DNA from: Maribacter polysiphoniae
Lineage (GTDB): Bacteria; Bacteroidota; Bacteroidia; Flavobacteriales; Flavobacteriaceae
Assembly (NCBI RefSeq): GCF_003148665.1
Contig: NZ_QGGQ01000003.1
Coordinates: forward strand, 310,001-374,000
Direction: 5' to 3'
Length of the DNA stretch: 64,000 nucleotides
The notes beneath the pieces were generated by a model that was not told the origin of the DNA, made no database searches, and saw only the letters and a list, made by a program, of their open reading frames with translations. Both the position numbers and the translations under genes were made by a program. Within the stretch, counting starts at the first letter, position 1, and each line of letters opens with the position of its first letter. Positions 54,002 to 62,888 of the stretch are shown one piece after another.

Positions 54002-54085
54002 AAACATAAGTTTTTATTGTTGCGAATTTAATAAATTAAAGTGCAATCAATATCCATGTTGTGGCAAAAGCTCTATTATATTTTC

Positions 54086-54093
54086 TATTTTTG
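54086..54093 (+). promoter_or_regulatory. Bacteroidota -7 element (TATTTTTG) of the 7TM-HD gene
   Basis: Exact TAnnTTTG match. Predicted transcription start near 54100 leaves only TTG codons (54120, 54123) as start sites for the downstream gene. Confidence 0.5.
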
Positions 54094-54122
54094 AGGTTAG
54101 ATACGAACTATATACCCGATTG

Positions 54123-56159
54123 TTGGACAGACTATACAAAAACCAATCCGTCATTTATAAATACTTCCTTTACGTTGTATCTATTTTTTGTATTGTCTTC
54201 TTTTTCCCCAAGGGAGGTAAATTCAAATATGAGTTTCAAAAAGGTAAACCTTGGCAATATGAGAATTTATATGCCCCTTTCGATTTTTCGGTAAAGAAAA
54301 CCCAAGAGGAGATTGACTCGGAAAAGCAAAAGGTCATAGATGGACAGGTGCATTATTATCGTTACGATGAGGCAACTGCCAAATCGGTATATGAAGAATA
54401 CGATACTGCCTTTAAAAAGACCTTTAGGTCCGAGGAACATAATCTTGCGGAATTATCACTGTTGAGAAAAGTAGGGGAGAGCATTCTAGACGTTGTCTAT
54501 GAAAACGGAATTCTTCAAAAAACAAATTCCCAAGAAAAAGGGAAACAGGTTTATCTTATTAAAAAGAATGAGGCCAATCAAATCAAATTCGATGGTTTAT
54601 ATCGGATCAGTGATGTTGAGGAGGTCATGGACAGTGTTTTGAGGGCAAGACAATTAAGGCGTTTTTCCAATGCGTATCAGTCGCTTTTCTTTAATTTGAT
54701 AAAGCCCAATGTGACCTATGATGAAGAGTTGTCGCAAAAGGCATTGGACGATGAACTTTCAAAAATATCCTTGACCAGGGGGGCCATTGATGAGGGCAAA
54801 CTGATTATCGCCAAGGGGGAAGTTGTTGAATCCGATAATTATATCATTCTGGAGTCCTTGAAAGGTGAGTTTGAGTCCGAACTTTGGGCTTCCAACAACT
54901 ACTATTTTATCCTAGGTGGATACACCGTGCTTGTGGCATTGGTGTTGATGATGCTTTTCCTATTTCTAAAAAAATACAGACGGGATATTTATGAAAATGG
55001 GACAAAGGTCACCTTTATATTCATCAATATACTGCTTATGGTATTTGTGACCACACTGGTGGTAAAATACAACGAAGCTTATGTTTTTGTGGTGCCCTTA
55101 TGTATTCTTCCCTTAATTCTTAAAACGTTTTTTGATGCAAGGCTAGGATTGTTTGTCCATGTACTCACCGTGCTTATTTTGGGTTTTGTGGTGCCCAATA
55201 GTTTTGAGTACATCTTTATTCAGATTATTGTGGGCATAGTAACCATTCTTACAGTGTCTGAGCTTTATAAGAGGGCGAATCTCTTTATTTCGGTAGGGCA
55301 GATCACCTTGATTTATATTGCAGGGTATTTGGCGTTCCATATTATCCACGAGGGTAATTTTGATAATATCATCTGGTTGACCTTGGGCTTGTTTCTCTTG
55401 AACGGAATGATTACGTTGTTCGTACAGCCATTGATTTATATTTATGAGAAGATATTTGGATTGGTTTCGGATGTATCCTTGTTGGAACTGTCCGATACTA
55501 ATTCTAAACTGTTGAAAGAGCTCTCCAACAAGGCGCCCGGGACCTTTAACCATTCCTTGCAAGTAGCGAATTTGGCCGAAGCGGCAGCCAATGAGATAGG
55601 TGCGAATGCCATGTTGGTGCGTGTGGGGGCCTTATATCATGACATAGGTAAATTGGGTAACCCTACCTATTTTACGGAGAACCAAATTACCAACGCAAAT
55701 CCACATGATGATTTAGAGCCAAGGGATAGTGCCCGGATTATCATTAACCATGTGATCGAAGGAATTGAAATAGCCAGAAAGAACAATTTACCCGATAGGG
55801 TCATAGATTTCATACGTTCGCACCACGGTACCACCTTGGTGTATTATTTTTATTCCAAACAAAAGGAATTTAGCGATGAGGTGAAGGAAGGGGATTTCAG
55901 GTATCCTGGGCCAATACCTTTTTCAAAGGAAACGGCAATCCTGATGATGGCAGACTCTGTGGAAGCGGCATCCAAAAGTCTAAAGAACCCTACGTTTAAA
56001 GTTTTGGATGAATTTGTAGATAAGATTATCGGAGGCCAAATGGCGGCGAATCAATTCTTGAATGCGGACATCACATTTAGGGAGATCGAAACGATTAAAA
56101 AAATCTTTAAACATAGGTTGACCAATATCTATCATTTAAGGGTAGAATACCCAGAATAA
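54123..56159 (+). CDS. 7TM HD-domain phosphodiesterase, PgpH-like (putative c-di-AMP hydrolase)
   Basis: 679 residues if started at TTG 54123; no ATG is available near the N-terminus. One N-terminal helix (YKYFLYVVSIFCIVFFFP), an extracytoplasmic 7TMR-HDED region (about 40-240), seven transmembrane helices (about 255-460) and a C-terminal HD phosphohydrolase domain (FNHSLQVANLAEAAA, LYHDIGKLGNP, IRSHHGT). Related proteins degrade cyclic di-AMP. It is divergent from the thiolase and is followed by tRNA-Ser about 108 nt downstream. Confidence 0.9.
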   Translation: MDRLYKNQSVIYKYFLYVVSIFCIVFFFPKGGKFKYEFQKGKPWQYENLYAPFDFSVKKTQEEIDSEKQKVIDGQVHYYRYDEATAKSVYEEYDTAFKKTFRSEEHNLAELSLLRKVGESILDVVYENGILQKTNSQEKGKQVYLIKKNEANQIKFDGLYRISDVEEVMDSVLRARQLRRFSNAYQSLFFNLIKPNVTYDEELSQKALDDELSKISLTRGAIDEGKLIIAKGEVVESDNYIILESLKGEFESELWASNNYYFILGGYTVLVALVLMMLFLFLKKYRRDIYENGTKVTFIFINILLMVFVTTLVVKYNEAYVFVVPLCILPLILKTFFDARLGLFVHVLTVLILGFVVPNSFEYIFIQIIVGIVTILTVSELYKRANLFISVGQITLIYIAGYLAFHIIHEGNFDNIIWLTLGLFLLNGMITLFVQPLIYIYEKIFGLVSDVSLLELSDTNSKLLKELSNKAPGTFNHSLQVANLAEAAANEIGANAMLVRVGALYHDIGKLGNPTYFTENQITNANPHDDLEPRDSARIIINHVIEGIEIARKNNLPDRVIDFIRSHHGTTLVYYFYSKQKEFSDEVKEGDFRYPGPIPFSKETAILMMADSVEAASKSLKNPTFKVLDEFVDKIIGGQMAANQFLNADITFREIETIKKIFKHRLTNIYHLRVEYPE

Positions 56160-56267
56160 GGCATTTATGAAATTCATAAAAAAAAAGTACCAAAATAGTT
56201 GCTTTTTAGTATTGGAAAAATGTACATTTGCAACCGCTTTACAGCAAAGTTCATTAAAATATATTCA

Positions 56268-56351
56268 GGAGAGGTGCCGGAGTGGTAACGGAGCAGATTG
56301 CTAATCTGTCGACGCGCAAGTGTCGCATGGGTTCGAGTCCCATTCTCTCCG
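56268..56351 (+). tRNA. tRNA-Ser (anticodon GCU)
   Basis: Class II tRNA. Acceptor GGAGAGG pairs with TCTCTCC (one G-T), anticodon stem-loop GCAGA TTGCTAA TCTGT, long variable arm GACGCGCAAGTGTC, T-arm GGTTCGAGTCC. CCA is not encoded. Confidence 0.95.
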
Positions 56352-56377
56352 CAATTTTTTTGAAAAGATAACCATAT

Positions 56378-56452
56378 CGGGGTGTAGCGTAGCCCGGTTA
56401 TCGCGCCGCGTTTGGGACGCGGAGGTCGCAGGTTCGAATCCTGCCACCCCGA
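56378..56452 (+). tRNA. tRNA-Pro (anticodon UGG)
   Basis: 75 bases. Acceptor CGGGGTG pairs with CACCCCG; anticodon arm CCGCG TTTGGGA CGCGG; T-arm GGTTCGAATCC; discriminator A. It borders the right accessory region, and the integrase gene starts about 250 nt downstream, so its 3' end is a likely attachment site. Confidence 0.95.
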
Positions 56453-56476
56453 CAATTTAACATATCAATTGTTACT

Positions 56477-56512
56477 AAAAACCTGTTAATCGTATGATTA
56501 TCAGGTTTTTTC
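56477..56512 (+). terminator. Terminator after the tRNA-Ser/tRNA-Pro pair
   Basis: An imperfect stem (AAAAACCTGTTAATC and GATTATCAGGTTTTT, one mismatch) with a GTAT loop, ending in a T-run. Confidence 0.8.
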
Positions 56513-56546
56513 GTTTTTTAAGGAATCAAATGAAATGATTTAATCC

Positions 56547-56680
56547 GTCAACAAAAGTCAACAAATCGGATAACAAAACGGATTTAACATTTGTGTTGAC
56601 CTAATTGTTAAAATCGCCTTTTCGGTTCGGTAATAAAATGTATCTTTATAAGTGATTTGGCTTTCGTCTGATAACAAAAC
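56547..56680 (+). repeat. Direct repeats upstream of the integrase (possible att arm sites)
   Basis: GTCAACAAA occurs at 56547-56555 and 56557-56565; GATAACAAAAC occurs at 56569-56579 and 56670-56680. All lie between tRNA-Pro and the integrase start, as expected for recombinase arm sites or regulator sites. Confidence 0.5.
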
Positions 56681-56705
56681 AGTTGTTAACTAAAAGACGA
56701 AACAA

Positions 56706-57968
56706 ATGAAAACATCCTCAACCTTCAGTATTTTGTTCTGGGCGGACTTCGCTAGGGCAAATGACAATCAAGCATCACTCTATGCTAGAATAACCGTAAA
56801 CGGAAAACGATCTACCATCAGTCTAAAACGAAAGGTTTTAATCTCTGATTGGGATGCCCATCGAAATAGAGCTCGTGGGAACAGTCAAAAATCCAGGGTA
56901 CTCAACAGCTATTTGGATGAATCCTATACTTTTCTATTCGAGTGCTATCGGGAATTAAAAGCAGAACGAAAATTGATTACGGCACAAGCTGTCAAAGCGA
57001 GGTACTTTGGTGAAGATGATGATAACCGTTCCATTATGGATATTGTCAACTACCACAATGAGGATATGGAAGGCAAGCTGAAATGGGGTACCCAGAAGAA
57101 CTACTTTACCACACAACGTTATATTTCCAAATTTCTTCAAAAAACATATAGGACTAGCGATAAGTATTTACAGGAACTCGATTATGACTTCATTATAAAG
57201 TTCGAGAAGTATTTACGGAACTATATTCCGGAGGACCATCAAAAACCGATGGGCAACAATACCGTGATGAAGCACATTGAACGATTTAGGAAACTGATTA
57301 ACTTATCACATAAGTTGGGGTGGATAGAGCGTGACCCATTTATCAATTTCAGATCAAAATTCATAAAAAAGGAACGTGGCTTTTTAAGTTTGGATGAACT
57401 TCTGGAAATCGAAAACAAGCAACTGAACATTGCGAGACTACGACAGGTAAGGGATTTGTTCGTTTTTAGTTGTTATACAAGTTTAAGTTATATCGATGTT
57501 ATCCATTTGAGCGAGGATAATATCCGTACCGGTATTGATGGTGAACTATGGATTTATTACAGACGTGAAAAAACGACCAAACCCATACGCATACCGTTAT
57601 TGCCAAAGGCTTTGGCTATTATCGAAAGTTACAAGGGTAATCAGAAAGCCGTTTCCCAGGGTAGGTTGTTCCCTAAAATATCCAACCAAAGGCTCAATTC
57701 CTATTTGAAGGAAATTGCCGATGTCTGCGGCATTAAAAAGAACTTAACGTTCCATATAGCTAGGCACACATTTGCTACTACCGTTACTTTGAGCAATGGA
57801 ATGCCAATTGAAACGGTTTCAAAATTGTTGGGCCATTCTAAAATATCGACCACCCAGATTTATGCCAAGGTCATTGAACGAAAGGTAAGTGACGATATGC
57901 AAAGGTTGAGAACCCACTTCAATCAATTGGAAAGTGAGCCAACCTCCAAAACCCATCACAATGTATAA
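56706..57968 (+). CDS. Tyrosine recombinase / integrase of the right-hand conjugative element
   Basis: 420 residues with the layout typical of Bacteroidota element integrases: N-terminal arm domain (about 1-100), SAM-like core-binding domain (about 110-215) and catalytic domain. Catalytic residues are HIARHTFATT, LLGHSKISTTQ and the nucleophile in QIYAKV; the first catalytic position is SYIDVIHL in the CYTSLSYIDV region, where the usual Arg is not obvious (Bacteroidota CTnDOT-like recombinases also lack it). It lies just after tRNA-Pro and reads away from it into the element, consistent with integration at this tRNA. Confidence 0.93.
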   Translation: MKTSSTFSILFWADFARANDNQASLYARITVNGKRSTISLKRKVLISDWDAHRNRARGNSQKSRVLNSYLDESYTFLFECYRELKAERKLITAQAVKARYFGEDDDNRSIMDIVNYHNEDMEGKLKWGTQKNYFTTQRYISKFLQKTYRTSDKYLQELDYDFIIKFEKYLRNYIPEDHQKPMGNNTVMKHIERFRKLINLSHKLGWIERDPFINFRSKFIKKERGFLSLDELLEIENKQLNIARLRQVRDLFVFSCYTSLSYIDVIHLSEDNIRTGIDGELWIYYRREKTTKPIRIPLLPKALAIIESYKGNQKAVSQGRLFPKISNQRLNSYLKEIADVCGIKKNLTFHIARHTFATTVTLSNGMPIETVSKLLGHSKISTTQIYAKVIERKVSDDMQRLRTHFNQLESEPTSKTHHNV

Positions 57969-57994
57969 CCTATTTTAAAGGGCAAACAATGGAA

Positions 57995-58315
57995 CTATCT
58001 ATAATAAAAACCAAAACCCATAATTTTCAGAGGGAAAAATGATGTCGGAGTTAAGCAAGCAATACCAAAGCTTGAAATGAAAGGTCTTATTTTAGTAGGG
58101 ACAATTTTGGGGAGGCCTTTTAGGGTAATAATCCCATTGGAATAGTTTTTCACCTTTGGGTCTAGGAGGCTTTTCAATATGGTGTCATAAAGTAATTTCA
58201 GCCCGGTGGGATTGTCTGTAAGTTTTACAAATTCTGGATAAGAATCCAATTTATCAATCAGGGAATCCCTATGTGAAAACCAAATATATTTTTTTTGAGC
58301 CCACTCAAGGTGTTC
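57995..58315 (-). pseudogene. Remnant of an unidentified gene without start codon
   Basis: An open minus-strand frame of about 106 codons runs from a stop at 58316-58318 to 57995. The translation is protein-like (for example WFSHRDSLIDKL and YPEFVKLTDNPTGLKLLYDT, then NYSNGIITLKGLPKIVP) but contains no plausible initiator. It is probably the decayed C-terminal part of a larger protein cut off by rearrangement in the mobile element. I do not recognise the family. The remaining 130 bases before the HTH gene hold its promoter only. Confidence 0.35.
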
Positions 58316-58416
58316 TCATTGGGAATTCCCATTTTTATGGTCGATTCATGGTCCTGATTAAGTATGTTATACCTAACTGCAAAAACCACAATGTCGCTAA
58401 TTTGCAACAAAAATTG

Positions 58417-58424
58417 TATATTTG
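58417..58424 (+). promoter_or_regulatory. Bacteroidota -7 element (TATATTTG) of the hipBA-like operon
   Basis: Exact TAnnTTTG match 18 nt before the ATG of the HTH gene. A small inverted repeat ACAA-AAA-TTGT (58407-58417) adjoins it and could be an operator. Confidence 0.55.
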
Positions 58425-58442
58425 TCGTAAAAGAGCAACATT

Positions 58443-58730
58443 ATGAACTCTAAGAAAGCTATACTACTTCCGAAATATCAAAAGTTTTTTGATCAAATAG
58501 GTGAAAATATCAAACTGGCACGAAAGAGAAGAAAGCTAACGACTGAGCAGGTATCAGAACGTGCGGGCATTCACAGAGCTACCCTTTACCGTATAGAAAA
58601 AGGCGACCCGGGGGTGGCCATTGGGTTATATTTTAATGTGCTCAGGGTAATGAATCTTCAGGATGATTTTTTGAAGTTGGCTAATGACGATGCATTCGGA
58701 AGAAAATTACAAGACTTAGATTTATTGTAA
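58443..58730 (+). CDS. HipB-like XRE-family antitoxin
   Basis: 95 residues. A Cro/CI-type helix-turn-helix spans about 20-75 (IKLARKRRKLTTEQVSERAG, ATLYRIEKGDP). It is placed directly before hipA with no gap (TAA then ATG), the classical hipBA arrangement, and is expected to repress the operon and neutralise HipA. The promoter element is directly upstream. Confidence 0.85.
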   Translation: MNSKKAILLPKYQKFFDQIGENIKLARKRRKLTTEQVSERAGIHRATLYRIEKGDPGVAIGLYFNVLRVMNLQDDFLKLANDDAFGRKLQDLDLL

Positions 58731-59987
58731 ATGATGGCAGAGGGGAAATTTGACATATATGTTTTCGCAGACTGGGCAGGCTTGGAAAATCCGACCCTCA
58801 TAGGTACGCTATCCGCTCATTTTGCCAAGGGTAAGAAGGCCTTCAGTTTTGAATATGACAAAAATTGGTTAAAAAATGATGCACAACGGCTTTTGGATCC
58901 AGATATCGAATTTTATTCCGGACCACAATATCCTGCCAACAAAGAGAATTTCGGAATTTTCCTTGACAGTATGCCGGACACTTGGGGCAAAACCTTGATG
59001 AAGCGTAGGGCAGTACAAGATGCAAGGGCAAATAAAGAAAAACCGAAGATCCTTTATGAGATTGATTATCTACTAGGCGTGTTCGACGAGAGCCGTATGG
59101 GAGCCTTGCGTTTTAAAACGGATTTGGATGGGCCTTTTTTAGACAACGATGCCCAAACCCCTACACCACCTTGGTCATCGTTAGGGGATTTGCAGGAAGC
59201 AGCTGAACAACTGGAAAGTGATGACCAAAGTGAAACTATCAGGAAATGGATCGCCGTTTTAATTGCACCTGGTTCATCTTTGGGTGGTGCCAGGCCCAAA
59301 GCCAATGTTTTCGACACACAAAAGAATTTGTGGATTGCCAAGTTTCCATCGAAAACCGATACCATTGACAAAGCCCTTTGGGAGTTTTTGGCTTATCGAT
59401 TGGCTATAGCTTCGGGAATAGAAATGGCAGAATCCGAGGTTAAAAAAATTAGTGGGCAATACCATACCTTTCTTACCAAGCGATTCGATAGGGAAAATAA
59501 TAAACGGATACACTTTGCCTCGGCAATGACAATGACCGGTAATACTGAAGATTCAATTAGAGATATCTCGCCAAGCTACCTTGAAATTGTCGAATTCATA
59601 GAAAATTATGGTGCGGAGGTTGAAGCTAATTTGCATCAACTTTGGCGGCGTATCGTATTTAATATAGCAATTTCCAATACAGATGACCACTTACGAAACC
59701 ACGGATTTATATTAACTGAAAAAGGATGGATTTTATCGCCTGCCTATGATTTAAACCCATCCATCGAAAAGGATGGACTTTCCCTGAATATCGATATGGA
59801 TGATAATTCCCTGGACTATGATCTGGCAAAAAGCGTGGGCGAATACTTTCGATTGAGCGAAGATGAAATGCAGGCTATTCTGGATGAAGTTCTTTTCGCA
59901 GTTCAGGACTGGAAAACCATAGCCAAGGAAATAGGAATAAAAAATACGGAAATAGAATTGATGGCTGGGGCCTTTAGAGTAATATAA
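58731..59987 (+). CDS. HipA-like serine/threonine kinase toxin
   Basis: 418 residues, full length. HipA motifs are intact: SSLGGARPKANV (phosphate-binding region), catalytic ISNTDDHLRNHGF, and the DFG-like metal site AYDLNPS. HipA kinases phosphorylate targets such as glutamyl-tRNA synthetase and induce dormancy; the target here is inferred from the family. A second ATG immediately follows the first. The pair sits between the integrase and the tra genes, so it probably stabilises the element. Confidence 0.9.
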   Translation: MMAEGKFDIYVFADWAGLENPTLIGTLSAHFAKGKKAFSFEYDKNWLKNDAQRLLDPDIEFYSGPQYPANKENFGIFLDSMPDTWGKTLMKRRAVQDARANKEKPKILYEIDYLLGVFDESRMGALRFKTDLDGPFLDNDAQTPTPPWSSLGDLQEAAEQLESDDQSETIRKWIAVLIAPGSSLGGARPKANVFDTQKNLWIAKFPSKTDTIDKALWEFLAYRLAIASGIEMAESEVKKISGQYHTFLTKRFDRENNKRIHFASAMTMTGNTEDSIRDISPSYLEIVEFIENYGAEVEANLHQLWRRIVFNIAISNTDDHLRNHGFILTEKGWILSPAYDLNPSIEKDGLSLNIDMDDNSLDYDLAKSVGEYFRLSEDEMQAILDEVLFAVQDWKTIAKEIGIKNTEIELMAGAFRVI

Positions 59988-60441
59988 TAAGGTAATTTGA
60001 TGAATTTTCGAAAAATGACGCCTTGAATCCTAAAAGTGATTTTTCCTCTAAAGGATTTAAAAAAAAGTTAAATCTGGTAGTATTGAAATGTTTCCATTTT
60101 GGAGGGGTATTCAGCAATTTTATAAAAGAAGAGGTTAATCTTAAGCGTTACGGGTTTGGTGTCATAAGAAGCAATGAATTTTACCTAGGCAATCTCGCTA
60201 TCCGGTTTTTTATTTAAAACCTTGAAATCGGATTCCTTTGAATTTCCATCCGACACAAAATTCTGTGTGTTCATCATTCTGTCAAAACCTTGGGGTGTTT
60301 TATGGTATTTTTAAGATGTTGTAATTTTTTGTACAACAAGTTTTGGCAACTATTTGTGCAGTTTCAATAAAGGAAGGTTCTTTCGGTTCCGTTCAGGTGA
60401 AAAAACAATGGAAATAAGAAGTGAATTTTTTCATAATATTA
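59988..60441. other. Intergenic region between hipA and traN; nothing recognised
   Basis: About 450 bases. A 64-codon frame (60023-60217) opens with TTG and has no family resemblance; it is not accepted. GTTGTA and TACAAC enclose a T-rich spacer near 60317-60342. The traO, traP and traQ genes that often follow traN in this type of element are absent here. Confidence 0.4.
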
Positions 60442-61272
60442 TTAATTTGGGTTATTGATATACCTACGTGATATATTTAGTTTTAAATTTCGTTCGCCAT
60501 CCTTCTCGTTTAATTCCAAAATTACCCTATGGTCCTTAGACAATGAAAATTTGGGCATCACATAAACGAATCGCATCATCTTTCCCTTTGCGATTTTGGA
60601 CGGTAGCTTGTGTATGTATATGGGTTTTTGATACAAAGTTTGTAAAGACTTCTTTTTTCCTTTTTGTCGAGTCTCGATTGAAAGATTCAAGAAACTCAAA
60701 TCATAATCCAACGTAGAATTATTCTCAAGCTGGATAACGAAGTAGAGTTCTTCTCTATCAAAAACAATATTCTCCACACTCAGGACAATGTCTTCGTTTT
60801 GCTTCATAATTCTACCAATACGTTGCTTTCCGTCAAGAAGATATGCGCAGTATTTTTGATAGTAAAAGGTGCTGATACCAATATCCTTTTCAGAAGTTTT
60901 AACCAGAACCGAATCAGTTTCAATTGGTTTTTCATTCCCAATATTACTATAAATCGGGATAAAATAATTCAGTTTTGATATCCGCTCCTTATATTTTAAA
61001 ATATAGGAGAAAACCGAACCATCTTTATTGATGACCAGTAAATTACTTTCCTTTCCTGGCTTTGCCTGTAATAACCCAAAATATTGTTCTTTTTCACGGT
61101 TGTATGTGAATACAAAATTAGAGGCTCCTGTGATGCCCTGTCGAATAGGTTCTGGAAAAAATAGCGCTACGTTCTTGGTGTCATTGGCATAAATGGTATC
61201 AAGGACTATGTTTGTTTGCGCTTTAGTAAAGGTAGAAATAGACACAATCAATATTAGGATTATTGTTCTCAT
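60442..61272 (-). CDS. traN: Conjugative transposon protein TraN (VirB9-like)
   Basis: 276 residues. A signal peptide (IILILIVSISTFTKA) directs it to the periplasm. The body is strand-rich (VALFFPEPIRQGITGASNFVF, LYFVIQLENNSTLDYDLSFL) as in the DUF4138/TraN family, which forms the outer part of the Bacteroidota type IV secretion channel. The start overlaps the traM stop by 4 nt. It is the last tra gene seen before the intergenic region next to hipA. Confidence 0.85.
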   Translation of the reverse strand: MRTIILILIVSISTFTKAQTNIVLDTIYANDTKNVALFFPEPIRQGITGASNFVFTYNREKEQYFGLLQAKPGKESNLLVINKDGSVFSYILKYKERISKLNYFIPIYSNIGNEKPIETDSVLVKTSEKDIGISTFYYQKYCAYLLDGKQRIGRIMKQNEDIVLSVENIVFDREELYFVIQLENNSTLDYDLSFLNLSIETRQKGKKKSLQTLYQKPIYIHKLPSKIAKGKMMRFVYVMPKFSLSKDHRVILELNEKDGERNLKLNISRRYINNPN

Positions 61273-62207
61273 AATTTTGGTTTTAGAATAAGTTCATAAT
61301 TGTTCAGTACGGTTACTTTTACTCTTCGGTTAGAACGCCGAAGTACTTGTGTAAGTCCACCCACTTGTGGGACACTAGGAATATTGAAATCGCTGATGAC
61401 ATCATCCAGCACTTCTCTCGTGGCTTCTGCCTGGAAACTATTCTCGACATAAATTCCTTCCTTACCGTCTTGGTAATCGTAAGCCTTCAGTTTTACTGCT
61501 TGATGATTTATATGCTCAATGTCTATGATTGTGCGATTGGGCTTAAAGCTGATAAAGCCATAGATAAGTGTGTTTTTGGGTATTCGTTTTCCATATATGG
61601 TAGCATCGTTTGTTAATCGCATCTGTAAGCGATAATTAGCTTTCACGGTCTGCGTTCCATCTACGCGCACATAGATGGATTCATCAGTGTTTTTTGTATT
61701 CAAAGCTTCATTTGCTATGGGATGGGAAGCAAAAAAGAGTTGATGCTCCAAGGACAGTTCCTTGGAAGTGATTTCCGATTCCTTATCATCAATTTTTACG
61801 GTGTCTTTTGCCATTCCCTTTATGGATTGGGTAGTATTGTCTTTTGGGTTGATATTTTCATACGATTTACTTGAATATCGAATTTGACCATGCTGGTAGA
61901 TGCTGTCGACCACCCTCATCTTTTCCTTGTCCATTAATTGGGCATCATAAACCCCTGTGGAGTCCAACAGTCGTTCATCATAGATACTTGGGGCATTGGT
62001 ATGCTTAACCTCTTTAAGGTCATTAAGGGCATCTAATTTAGAGTCGTATTCCTTTAGGTTATCCTCCAGTTCCGGTACGGGAATCTGGTTATTGTCTGTA
62101 GTAGGTTTCTTATCCTCTCCCCATACCAGCATTGCATAGCCTACTAGAAAAAGTAGAATACAGGCCAGTACCATGGAAAAAACTAATTTGTTCTTTTCTA
62201 TTTTCAT
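61269..62207 (-). CDS. traM: Conjugative transposon protein TraM (VirB10-like)
   Basis: 312 residues. One N-terminal transmembrane helix (VFSMVLACILLFLVGYAMLVWG), a long charged and proline-poor linker (about 35-170), then a C-terminal VirB10-like beta domain (YRLQMRLTNDATIYGKRIPK, NTLIYGFISFKPNR). It spans the envelope and links inner and outer parts of the transfer channel. Adjacent to traN (4-nt overlap) and 23 nt after traK. Confidence 0.88.
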   Translation of the reverse strand: MKIEKNKLVFSMVLACILLFLVGYAMLVWGEDKKPTTDNNQIPVPELEDNLKEYDSKLDALNDLKEVKHTNAPSIYDERLLDSTGVYDAQLMDKEKMRVVDSIYQHGQIRYSSKSYENINPKDNTTQSIKGMAKDTVKIDDKESEITSKELSLEHQLFFASHPIANEALNTKNTDESIYVRVDGTQTVKANYRLQMRLTNDATIYGKRIPKNTLIYGFISFKPNRTIIDIEHINHQAVKLKAYDYQDGKEGIYVENSFQAEATREVLDDVISDFNIPSVPQVGGLTQVLRRSNRRVKVTVLNNYELILKPKL

Positions 62208-62230
62208 ACTGTTGTTTTTTTAATTGCCCA

Positions 62231-62854
62231 TTATGGGCTTTCATCATTTAATTTCTTTAAGGTGTTTTCAAAAAAATCGGTAATCAACAATCCATGGGTA
62301 TTCTTTGGAAAGTTTCTATCGACGTGAATCAACTTTCCCGTAGTAGTTAATTCATAAGTGTCGGTAACTGTACCCCGGTTGATTTCAAAAATGGTTTTCG
62401 TTTCAAATCCGTAGGGTTCATTTTGTATATCTACTTTTGATTCTATAAGCAGTACTTTCTGGACCAGGGAATATTGCAGTAAGCGGTTATAAACACCATC
62501 AGCTTTTTTCTGGCGGTACAAAGCATCTACGGAACTATTACCCAACCATAGGGCCTTTTCCAAATTCTTTTCATAATTGCTGGCATCAATGTTATAGAAA
62601 TACGTGTGGAAAAGTTCTAGATTGGCTAATACCTCAACTTTTAAATTTTCTTGTTGGGACACTAATTTCAAGGGAATTACACTACCGTCTGAATTGACTA
62701 CAAAGGCATTGTTGGCTGTTTCTTTATATAGTATTATGACCATTAGTACGGAAACGATACATGTAAGGACAGCTCCGATAACTACCGTCAATACGATAAA
62801 GCGATTTTGTTTTAAGATGATGTAAATATTTTTATAGGGTGTTTTCATATTCAT
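62231..62854 (-). CDS. traK: Conjugative transposon protein TraK (VirB8-like)
   Basis: 207 residues, family length. One transmembrane helix near residues 17-42 (VLTVVIGAVLTCIVSVLMVI) follows a short cytoplasmic part (PYKNIYIILKQNRF), and the periplasmic domain (about 45-207) has the NTF2/VirB8-like pattern ending in FFENTLKKL. It assembles the transfer channel. It lies 34 nt after traJ. Confidence 0.9.
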   Translation of the reverse strand: MNMKTPYKNIYIILKQNRFIVLTVVIGAVLTCIVSVLMVIILYKETANNAFVVNSDGSVIPLKLVSQQENLKVEVLANLELFHTYFYNIDASNYEKNLEKALWLGNSSVDALYRQKKADGVYNRLLQYSLVQKVLLIESKVDIQNEPYGFETKTIFEINRGTVTDTYELTTTGKLIHVDRNFPKNTHGLLITDFFENTLKKLNDESP

Positions 62855-62888
62855 GTAGGGATATTGTTACTTAATGAGCCTTGGGCAT

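Noticed and set aside
53649-54122. N-terminal extension of the 7TM-HD gene
   Set aside because: It is antisense to the thiolase gene; the real gene begins after the promoter at 54086-54093.
56174-56455. 93-codon minus-strand frame over the tRNA-Ser/tRNA-Pro pair
   Set aside because: It is the antisense of two tRNA genes; this type of translation is a well-known artefact.
60023-60217. 64-codon frame after hipA
   Set aside because: Starts with TTG and has no homology I can recognise or supporting signal.
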